From: JAVKBW01 sp964352715 | GTDB taxonomy: Bacteria; Pseudomonadota; Alphaproteobacteria; UBA8366; Aestuariispiraceae | Direction of reading: 5' to 3' | DNA: 64,000 nt | Assembly: GCA_964352715.1 (NCBI GenBank) | Contig: CAYGSU010000009.1 | Coordinates: forward strand, 1-64,000 | Shown: positions 33,731 to 40,775 of the stretch, one piece after another | Position numbering within the stretch: the first letter of the stretch is position 1 | Layout: every line of letters begins with the position of its first letter | Notes under the pieces: model-generated | What the model saw: only the letters and a program-made list of their open reading frames with translations | Told to the model about the DNA's origin: nothing | The model's database searches: none | Translations under genes and position numbers: made by a program

Positions 33731-35350
33731 ATGGATATTATAATCCTGAACGCCAACATCGTAACCATGAATCCATTGGCGCTTCGGGCAAATGCACTCG
33801 CGGTGGTTGCGGGCAGGGTGGCGGCTCTCGGCACCGACGAACAGATCCGGGCGCTGGCCGGGCCGGAAACGCGTGTTATCGACGCTGGCGGACGGCTTGT
33901 GCTTCCAGGCTTTCAGGATACCCATATTCATCTTCAGGACAGCGGTCAGGATTACAGCCAGAACGTCGATCTGGGCGATGCGGCGACGCCGGACGAATTG
34001 GCCGATATGCTGGCAGGCTTCGCAAAAACGCACGCGCGACCCTGGGTCAACGGGACAGGATGGTCGGCCGGTGATTTCGGTGCGCATAATCTGGATCGCA
34101 AGCTGCTTGACCGGGCGGTGCCTGATCGGCCCTGCCTGATTGTCGCATCGGATGGCCACAATGCCTGTATGAACTCAAAGGGATGCGAGGCTGTCGGCCT
34201 TGTTGCGGGAACGCCTGATCCGATGAACGGCCATTTCGTTCTGGACGAAAATGGCGAACCGACCGGTCTTCTTTACGAGGATGCGGTTTCCTGGGCGGAA
34301 GATCAGACTCCGCGGCCGACCGATGATGATTTTGTTGCCGGTGTAAAATGGGCGCAGAAAACCGCAAACCAGTTCGGATTGACCGGCGTTCAGGACCCGA
34401 AGGTGGAAGAGCGCCATGCCCGCGTCTATCGGCGCATGGCCGATGCCGGCGAGCTGACATTGCGGGTTGCAGCAACCGCCAAGGTGTTCCCGCGCGAGGA
34501 GCTTGCCGAGGCGCTTGAGCGGCTGGAAACGATGCGGTGCGAAAACCAGACAGACATGTACCGCATCCACGCTGCCAAGTTCTTTCTGGACGGGGTGATC
34601 GAAAACAGAACAGCGACCATGATCGAGCCGTATTCCGATGATATCGGCGGCAATGCACCGCTTATGTTCACGCCCGAGCAGATCCTTACCTACTTCCCGG
34701 CTTTTGATGCGGCCCGGTTTCAGTTGCATGTGCATGTCATTGGCGATGGTGCGGCGCGTATCGCCTTTGACGGGGTGGAAGCGGCCCGGCGGCAGAATAC
34801 CGACTGGCCGGCCTTGCACCAGTTTGCGCATATCCAGTGCATTGATCCGGCGGATATTCCCCGGTTCCGTCAGCTTGGCGTAGTTGCCAACGTTCAGCCG
34901 CTCTGGGCGCGGGCCGAACCTTCGGTGACCGAGATTGCTGCGCCGATGATCGGGCCGGAACGGACGAAGTGGATGTACGCCTTCCGCTCGATGGCCGATG
35001 CGGGCGCGCCGATGGCACTGTCCAGCGACTGGGGCGTGTCGACGATGAACCCGTTTGCGATCATCGAAACAGCGCTCACAAGACAACCGCCGGCGAAATC
35101 AGGCGACTATCCGGCCTTCCTGCCGGAACAGCGATTGACCATGGCGCAATGCATTTCGGGCTATACGGTTCAGGCGGCGGCGGCGGCGTGGCGGTCGCGC
35201 GATACGGGTACGCTTGATCCGGGCAAGTTCGCTGATCTGATCATTCTCGACCGCGATATCTTTACCTGCGACGTTTACGATATCGGCGACACGGAGGTAT
35301 TGCTGACATTACTCGCCGGCGAGGAAGTCCACCGGTCGGACCGCTTCTAG
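33731..35350 (+). CDS. YtcJ-like amidohydrolase family protein
   Basis: A 539-residue metal-dependent hydrolase of the amidohydrolase_3 (YtcJ) type. It begins with the small beta-sandwich strand Ile-Ile-Leu-Asn-Ala-Asn-Ile-Val-Thr-Met and has the metal site Gln-Asp-Thr-His-Ile-His-Leu near 62-68, later His-Val-His-Val-Ile-Gly-Asp, and the ending Ala-Asp-Leu-Ile-Ile-Leu-Asp-Arg-Asp. The strong AGAGGA ribosome site 6 bases before the ATG fixes the start. Family members deacylate or open C-N bonds, often of N-substituted formamides or amino acids. Its divergence from the polyamine-type transporter suggests that it acts on the imported compound. Confidence 0.9.
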   Translation: MDIIILNANIVTMNPLALRANALAVVAGRVAALGTDEQIRALAGPETRVIDAGGRLVLPGFQDTHIHLQDSGQDYSQNVDLGDAATPDELADMLAGFAKTHARPWVNGTGWSAGDFGAHNLDRKLLDRAVPDRPCLIVASDGHNACMNSKGCEAVGLVAGTPDPMNGHFVLDENGEPTGLLYEDAVSWAEDQTPRPTDDDFVAGVKWAQKTANQFGLTGVQDPKVEERHARVYRRMADAGELTLRVAATAKVFPREELAEALERLETMRCENQTDMYRIHAAKFFLDGVIENRTATMIEPYSDDIGGNAPLMFTPEQILTYFPAFDAARFQLHVHVIGDGAARIAFDGVEAARRQNTDWPALHQFAHIQCIDPADIPRFRQLGVVANVQPLWARAEPSVTEIAAPMIGPERTKWMYAFRSMADAGAPMALSSDWGVSTMNPFAIIETALTRQPPAKSGDYPAFLPEQRLTMAQCISGYTVQAAAAAWRSRDTGTLDPGKFADLIILDRDIFTCDVYDIGDTEVLLTLLAGEEVHRSDRF

Positions 35351-35363
35351 AAAGGTCAACCGG

Positions 35364-36167
35364 TCAGGTATAGGGCGGGCAGTGCCAGCCCTTGGGCGAT
35401 TCCGTGAAAATCTCGAACCCATCGGCCGTAACCGCGATCGAATGTTCAAACTGCGCCGACAACTGCCGGTCCTTGGTAACCGCCGTCCAGCCGTCCTGCA
35501 GGATTTTTACATCGTATGTGCCGATATTGATCATCGGTTCAACGGTGAAGAACATGCCTTCCTCAAGCCGCATTCCGGCGCCTGGCTTGCCGTAATGCAG
35601 GATTGACGGGGCGTCGTGGAACACCCGGCCGATGCCGTGGCCGCAGAAATCGCGCACAACAGAATAGCGGTGGTTTTCGGCATATTCCTGAATTGCATGG
35701 CCGATATCGCCCAGCGTCGCACCCGGGCGAACCGACTCGATACCCAGCATCATGCAGTCGTAGGTCGCCTGGGTCAGTTTCCGGGCTTTCACCGAAACCT
35801 TGTCGCCGACCAGGAACATACGGCTGGTGTCGCCGTGCCATCCGTCGAGAATCACCGTGATGTCGATGTTAACGGAATCGCCATCCTGCAGCTTTTTCGC
35901 ATCATCGGGAATGCCATGGCATACGACATGATTGATACTGGTGCAGATCGACTTCGGAAATCCGCGGTAGTTCAGTGGCGCCGGTATCGCACCGTGTGAA
36001 ACAATGAATTCATGGCATAGCGTATCGAGCTGTCCGGTGGTGATGCCCGGCTCAACATGCGGCGTGATATAATCAAGCACTTCCGCGGCCAGCCGGCCGG
36101 CTTTGCGCATGCCGTCGAAATCGGCATCGGAATGAATATGGACCCTTCGGGCATGTTCATAGTTCAT
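35364..36167 (-). CDS. map: Methionine aminopeptidase, type I
   Basis: A 267-residue type I enzyme. The metal ligands fall in the usual order: Asp in Ile-Asp-Ile-Thr, Asp in Trp-His-Gly-Asp-Thr-Ser, His in Gly-His-Gly-Ile-Gly, Glu in Thr-Val-Glu-Pro-Met, and the final Glu in Ala-Gln-Phe-Glu-His. It removes the starting methionine from new proteins. It stands at the end of a leftward run (M48 protease, DsbA-like, sfsA, map) and converges on the amidohydrolase gene. In related genomes radC is its usual next neighbour. Confidence 0.97.
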   Translation of the reverse strand: MNYEHARRVHIHSDADFDGMRKAGRLAAEVLDYITPHVEPGITTGQLDTLCHEFIVSHGAIPAPLNYRGFPKSICTSINHVVCHGIPDDAKKLQDGDSVNIDITVILDGWHGDTSRMFLVGDKVSVKARKLTQATYDCMMLGIESVRPGATLGDIGHAIQEYAENHRYSVVRDFCGHGIGRVFHDAPSILHYGKPGAGMRLEEGMFFTVEPMINIGTYDVKILQDGWTAVTKDRQLSAQFEHSIAVTADGFEIFTESPKGWHCPPYT

Positions 36168-36204
36168 CTGTTCACCTACATCACCATCTCTTCAGGCGAC
36201 GCCC

Positions 36205-36924
36205 TTATAGTTTGATCGGCAGGGCCTCGCCCAGGGTGATCGATTGCGGCGTCACACGACAGGCGTAGCACAAAATTTCCACACCCGCATCCCTGGCGAA
36301 CAGCAGTTCACGAGCATAATCGGCATCGATATCGCTTGCCGTGGTGAAATATCCGCAATCTTCCCGTTGAACAAGGAACAACATGACGCTCCGGGCAGCG
36401 TTTTCCCGGCAGACAGCCTTCAGTTCGCGCAAGTGTTTCGCCCCGCGTTTGGTTACTGCATCGGGAAATTCCGCAGCCTCAGGATGGGGCCCTGCGGGCC
36501 TCCGCAGGGTGACGCTCTTAACTTCCACATAGGCGGGCAGGCGATCATCCTGTTCGAGCAGGAAATCAATCCGGCTGTTTTCGCCGTACGGTACTTCTGC
36601 ACGGACGCTTGAAAACCCCGTCAATTCGCTGATCGAGCCATCATTCAACGCTTCTGCGACGATGCCGTTTGCCCGGTTGGCATTGACCGTTACCAGCGAT
36701 GTGTCTGCATCGACAAGTTCCCAGCGCCAGTCCAGCTTGGCTTTCGGGTTCGGGTTGGGCGACAGCCAGACGGTCGACCCCGGTTCTGCCAGACCGATCA
36801 TCGACCCCGGATTGCCGCAATGCGCGACGACCGGCGTCTCTTGGCCTTCAAGGATCACATCTGCCAGAAACCGTTTGTAGCGACGCACCAGTCGAGCCGG
36901 AACGAGAGGAGGGTCGAATTGCAC
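36205..36924 (-). CDS. sfsA: SfsA family protein (sugar fermentation stimulation)
   Basis: A 239-residue SfsA protein, beginning Met-Gln-Phe-Asp-Pro-Pro-Leu-Val-Pro-Ala-Arg-Leu and holding His-Cys-Gly-Asn-Pro-Gly-Ser-Met (about 35-42), Ser-Arg-Ile-Asp-Phe-Leu and Glu-Val-Lys-Ser-Val-Thr. The first part is an OB-like DNA-binding domain; the rest resembles restriction-endonuclease folds with an Asp...Glu-x-Lys site. It was named for a mal-gene effect in Escherichia coli; its true biochemical role is unsettled. It is 12 bases from the DsbA-like gene and 37 from map, within one operon. Confidence 0.95.
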   Translation of the reverse strand: MQFDPPLVPARLVRRYKRFLADVILEGQETPVVAHCGNPGSMIGLAEPGSTVWLSPNPNPKAKLDWRWELVDADTSLVTVNANRANGIVAEALNDGSISELTGFSSVRAEVPYGENSRIDFLLEQDDRLPAYVEVKSVTLRRPAGPHPEAAEFPDAVTKRGAKHLRELKAVCRENAARSVMLFLVQREDCGYFTTASDIDADYARELLFARDAGVEILCYACRVTPQSITLGEALPIKL

Positions 36925-36936
36925 GTCAGGCGCCGG

Positions 36937-37689
36937 CTAACTCTTATCTGCGCGCGATTGCTCGATAATTTGCATCAGACCGTTCTTGTCCAGCGCACCC
37001 GGGATAAGCTGAGAACCGACAACCATTGCCGGTGTGCCGGTAACGCCGATGGCTTCGGCGATCTGGCGGTTGCGGTCCAGTTGTTCCGAAATGCCCGGGT
37101 CACGCATGTCGGTTGCAAGACGGGTGGTATCAAGACCAACCTCACGAGCGGTTTGCATCACCATTGCTTCCGTGAGTTGGCCGCGCAACTGCATCAGTGC
37201 GGTATGAAATTCCAGATACTTGCCCTGTTTCTGTGATGCCAGTGCGGCGCGGGACGCGAATGTCGATGCCGGGCCGAGAATGGGCAGCTCCTTGAAAACC
37301 ACCTTCAGTTTGGGGTCGCCTTGCATCAGGTCGACAAGCGACGGAAACATCCGTTTGCAATAGCCGCACTGGTAGTCGAAGAATTCAACCAGCGTCACAT
37401 CGGTATCCATGGCGCCGTTGTCGGGTGAGGCGGGATCGTTGTTCAGCACCTCGATGTATTTTTCCAGCGCCGCTGCCTGTTCAGCCTGGCGGGCTTCTTC
37501 TTCCCGGCGCTCGTATTCCTTCAGCGCCTCTATGATGACTTCAGGGTTTTCGCGCAGATAGTCGCGCACGATTGTCCGAATGGCTTCCTCGTCCTGAACC
37601 GGCGAGGCGTCTTCGGCATATCCCGGGGCAACGCCGAACCCGATCCATACGATGGCTGCCAGAAGCACCGGCCGAATGAAAGTCTTCAT
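36937..37689 (-). CDS. DsbA family thioredoxin-fold protein, periplasmic
   Basis: A 250-residue protein with a signal peptide (hydrophobic run about 7-22, cut after Gly-Tyr-Ala near 25). A charged helical stretch rich in Glu, Arg and Lys (about 45-80) precedes the thioredoxin domain, which has the active site Cys108-Gly-Tyr-Cys111 and the cis-Pro loop Gly-Thr-Pro-Ala-Met. The helical N-terminal extension resembles Com1/ScsC-like proteins that form oligomers and can act as isomerases. It probably makes or shuffles disulfides in the periplasm. It lies between the M48 protease gene and sfsA in the same direction, both gaps under 20 bases. Confidence 0.92.
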   Translation of the reverse strand: MKTFIRPVLLAAIVWIGFGVAPGYAEDASPVQDEEAIRTIVRDYLRENPEVIIEALKEYERREEEARQAEQAAALEKYIEVLNNDPASPDNGAMDTDVTLVEFFDYQCGYCKRMFPSLVDLMQGDPKLKVVFKELPILGPASTFASRAALASQKQGKYLEFHTALMQLRGQLTEAMVMQTAREVGLDTTRLATDMRDPGISEQLDRNRQIAEAIGVTGTPAMVVGSQLIPGALDKNGLMQIIEQSRADKS

Positions 37690-37704
37690 CTGATCTCCTT
37701 CGGC

Positions 37705-39090
37705 CTATTCAGCCTCGTCCACGATCTGTCCCTTGTTGGCCTGAACCAGAATATCCTGCGCGCGAAGCCAGCCCGCCGACCCTTCAGGCAGGATATCCAT
37801 GGCTTTTTTGGCGTGCAGTTTTGCGGCATCGGCCCGCCGGGTGCGAATGGTCTCTTCTGCCTGTGCGAGCGCCAGATTGCCGGTATCGTTGCGACGGCTG
37901 TAAATCGTCGCCAGCGACCGCCAGGCGCTCGTCAGCCAGGGTTCGTACCGCAGCGCTTCGTTAAGGTTCTTTTCGGCTTCGTCTTCGTAATCCGGGTTGT
38001 TCAGATCGACCAGCGAACTGGCGAGGCTGAGCCGGATGAGCGCCGCCCAGGGCAGAATTTCGACAGCCTTGCGGTATGGGTCCAGCGATTCTTCCAACCG
38101 ACCGCTATCACGCAGAATATCGCCTTTCAATTCATAGAAAAAGGCGTTTTCCGGTTCCCGTTCAAGCAGGATCGCCATGTATTTCAGCGCCTCGTCGGCA
38201 TGGCTCTGCTGCATCAGCGACATCGCGTGGGCGTAATAGGCGGGTGTGGAGGTGTCTTCAGGCGGATAGCGCGTCGCAACCTCGCCGGGCGACAGGGTGT
38301 AGCCGGCGATTTTCGCGCGCATGCGCTCATGCAACCGTGTGTAGGTCTTGTTCAGGGGCTCGTGCGCTGCCGTCGACGCTTTCAGATGATTTGCGATGAA
38401 TTCGATACGGTCCTGGCTCAGCGGGTGGGTCTGCGTATAGGCGTTGGTTCCGGCCGAATACAGCTTGCTCTGCTCTAACAGGATTTCGAGGAACTCCCTG
38501 AATCCTTCCGCGCTGATGCCGGCCCGGTCCAGATAGGTTGTCGCGGCCTGGTCGGCAGACTGTTCCATGCCGCGTGTGTATTGCAGAAGCTGACGCTGGC
38601 CGACCTGCTGCCCCAGCGCCGACGCCGCAATGGCGATATCCGCCCGACCGGTCGCTATCGCGGCCGGAATACCAAGCAGCAGGCTGGCAATTGCCGTCGT
38701 CTGCGCTGAATCCAGTCCGTCTCGGAAACGCGCCAGATGGCCGCCTGTAATATGGCCTACTTCGTGCGCAAGAACGCCGATAACCTGACCGGCGGATTCG
38801 GCGCGCAGCAGAAGACCGGTATGAACAAAAATCCGCTGGCCGTTGGCGACAAAGGCGTTCAGCACCGACGAATTGACCAGATGAATGCGCACGGCAGCCG
38901 GGTCCAGGTCGGCGGCATCGAAAATCGGTGCGGCATAAACGCGGATCGTGTTTTCAATCTCGGTGTCACGCACTAGGTTGATGCCTTGCGATTGTGCCGA
39001 GGCAGTGGATAGGCTGGCCAAACCGATGCACAGCGAGGTAATCGCCGAAAAGGCGCTCTGCCTGAATACGTCTTGAAGGAGTCGTTTCAT
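37705..39090 (-). CDS. M48 family metalloprotease, BepA/YfgC-like, periplasmic
   Basis: A 461-residue protein with a signal peptide (hydrophobic run about 12-30, cut near Ala-Ser-Ala-Gln). The zinc site His109-Glu-Val-Gly-His113 is in Leu-Ala-His-Glu-Val-Gly-His-Ile-Thr-Gly-Gly-His, with the third ligand expected in Glu-Gln-Ser-Ala-Asp-Gln-Ala near 180. The C-terminal 200 residues form TPR repeats. This layout is that of BepA, which assists or removes stalled outer-membrane proteins such as LptD. It starts a leftward operon with the DsbA-like gene, which may form disulfides in the same outer-membrane clients; that link is inferred. Confidence 0.93.
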   Translation of the reverse strand: MKRLLQDVFRQSAFSAITSLCIGLASLSTASAQSQGINLVRDTEIENTIRVYAAPIFDAADLDPAAVRIHLVNSSVLNAFVANGQRIFVHTGLLLRAESAGQVIGVLAHEVGHITGGHLARFRDGLDSAQTTAIASLLLGIPAAIATGRADIAIAASALGQQVGQRQLLQYTRGMEQSADQAATTYLDRAGISAEGFREFLEILLEQSKLYSAGTNAYTQTHPLSQDRIEFIANHLKASTAAHEPLNKTYTRLHERMRAKIAGYTLSPGEVATRYPPEDTSTPAYYAHAMSLMQQSHADEALKYMAILLEREPENAFFYELKGDILRDSGRLEESLDPYRKAVEILPWAALIRLSLASSLVDLNNPDYEDEAEKNLNEALRYEPWLTSAWRSLATIYSRRNDTGNLALAQAEETIRTRRADAAKLHAKKAMDILPEGSAGWLRAQDILVQANKGQIVDEAE

Positions 39091-39144
39091 TCTATGCCGT
39101 TTTCTCGTGATACTGCCCGTCAGCCGCTATCCGTTAACATAGGG

Positions 39145-40743
39145 ATGCGGTCACGCAAGCGCAAAGGCCTGATCGCCCTGTTAACAGGGATGTGTTCGAT
39201 TCTCGGCGCCTGCGCTGTAGAGCAAGGACCCGGTCTTGGACAGCCGGGATATGTCGGTGGTTTCTACGGCGGGGTCGCTGCCGATGAACCGCATGCCGTC
39301 ATAGCGGCACGTGACGTGCTGACAGCGGGCGGCACCGCCGCCGATGCCGCAGTGGCGCTTTCCTTCGCGTTATCGGTGACCCTCCCGACCCGGGCAGGAC
39401 TGGGGGGCGGCGGTAGCTGCATTGTGCACGATGCCGGTCTTGGGCTTACCGAAGCCCTCGATTTCCTCCCACGGATCGGGACTGGAAATGGCCGGGTTCC
39501 GACAACAATCCCGACACTGGCGCGGGCGATGCTTGTGATGCATGCCCGGTATGGCCGTCTCGACTGGCGCGAAGTGCTCGCACCTGCCGAACAGCTTGCC
39601 CGGTTCGGTTATCGGCCGTCGCGCGCCCTGCGGCGTGAACTGACCGCGCTGTGGCCGCTGATTCAGCGTGATCCGACGGCCCTGAAAGTGTTCGGCGGCT
39701 CGACCGGCACGATCCCGACCCCGGAATCGACATTGCGGCAGGTCCAGCTCGCGTCGATCCTTGGCCAGATCCGGGTTCGTGGGGCCGGTGTGATGTATTC
39801 CGGCAGCGTTTCCCAAGCGATTTCCGAATCCTACCAGCATGTCGGCGGTACCCTGACGCTCGACGATATCCGGGGCTTTGTTCCGGAATGGCGGGTGCCG
39901 ATCGCCACGCCGTTCTTTAACGGAAGAACCCTGTTCGTGCCGCCACCACCCGACAACGGCGGCGTTTTGATCGCACAGAGCGCCGGTCTGATGGAAGTCG
40001 ATGACAGGTTCGGCCAGACGGCAGGCGAGGAGCGGGTGCATTTGCTGGTTCAGGCCATGCGCAAGTCATTTGCGGAAAAGGACGAGTGGATCAATACGGT
40101 CGGTTTGCCGATTGAAAACCTGGAGAGCCTTGTTTCCGAAGACAGGCTTGAAGAGATGTCCGGCAATATCGGCAGCGATGAAGCCGTGAATGTACCGACA
40201 TCGAATGGCGTGCCGATCACCAGTGGCGGCGCGACAGGCTTTGTGGTCGTTGACCGCGCAGGCATGACGGTTGCGTGCACGCTGACGATCGGTGGGCCGC
40301 TGGGCACCCGGAAAATGCTGGATGAATTCGGTTTCTATCCGGGGTTGGCGCCGACGCAGGCCGGGTCATGGCTGACGCCGGCTGTTGTCGTCAGCGAGCC
40401 GACCTCTCAGATTTACTATGCGTCGGCTGGAACCGACGGATCGTCGGCGCTTGCCGCCACGTTGTCGGTGCTGGCCGGCGTCAATTCGGATTCTGCAAGT
40501 CTGGATTCACTTGTTGGCGCCCCCCGGTTCTTTCTGAACCCGTCGAAGAGCGAGATTATCGTCGAACCGGGTCTCGATCCGGCGGCACTGGCAAGCAAGG
40601 GGTACACGGTACGGGCGGGCCGAAGCCCGTCCCGCATCAATGTCATGTATTGTCCGTCCGGATACCCGGTTCAGCAGGAAAAGCGGCGCTGCGCCATCGC
40701 CACAGATACGCGTGGCGACGGTCTGTCCGTTCTGGCCGAATAA
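39145..40743 (+). CDS. Gamma-glutamyltransferase-like lipoprotein, probably non-catalytic
   Basis: About 532 residues from this ATG. A basic start, a hydrophobic run and the lipobox Leu-Gly-Ala-Cys23 mark it as a lipoprotein. The body follows the gamma-glutamyltransferase fold: Ala-Gly-Leu-Gly-Gly-Gly-Gly (canonical Gly-rich loop), Pro-Pro-Pro-Pro-Asp-Asn-Gly-Gly, and the small-subunit start aligned as Ala-Thr-Gly-Phe-Val-Val-Val-Asp. In active enzymes that segment reads Thr-Thr-His-Tyr-Ser-Val-Val-Asp, and its first Thr is the nucleophile and cleavage site; here it is Ala363. The substrate Arg-Glu pair is also absent. So it is likely a pseudoenzyme or has a changed reaction. Alternative starts are ATG 39094 and TTG 39073; 39145 is preferred for signal-peptide length. 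Confidence 0.85.
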   Translation: MRSRKRKGLIALLTGMCSILGACAVEQGPGLGQPGYVGGFYGGVAADEPHAVIAARDVLTAGGTAADAAVALSFALSVTLPTRAGLGGGGSCIVHDAGLGLTEALDFLPRIGTGNGRVPTTIPTLARAMLVMHARYGRLDWREVLAPAEQLARFGYRPSRALRRELTALWPLIQRDPTALKVFGGSTGTIPTPESTLRQVQLASILGQIRVRGAGVMYSGSVSQAISESYQHVGGTLTLDDIRGFVPEWRVPIATPFFNGRTLFVPPPPDNGGVLIAQSAGLMEVDDRFGQTAGEERVHLLVQAMRKSFAEKDEWINTVGLPIENLESLVSEDRLEEMSGNIGSDEAVNVPTSNGVPITSGGATGFVVVDRAGMTVACTLTIGGPLGTRKMLDEFGFYPGLAPTQAGSWLTPAVVVSEPTSQIYYASAGTDGSSALAATLSVLAGVNSDSASLDSLVGAPRFFLNPSKSEIIVEPGLDPAALASKGYTVRAGRSPSRINVMYCPSGYPVQQEKRRCAIATDTRGDGLSVLAE

Positions 40744-40756
40744 GAAGGGCGGCCGA

Positions 40757-40775
40757 CCGCCGGATCAACCGGCGG
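40757..40775. terminator. Hairpin between the convergent GGT-like and rne genes
   Basis: CCGCCGG-ATCAA-CCGGCGG is a perfect 7-pair GC stem. It spans the rne stop codon and lies 14 bases after the GGT-like stop. The T-runs on either side are short (TTGTT on the plus strand), so it may be a two-way terminator or an RNA end protected after processing. Confidence 0.4.
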
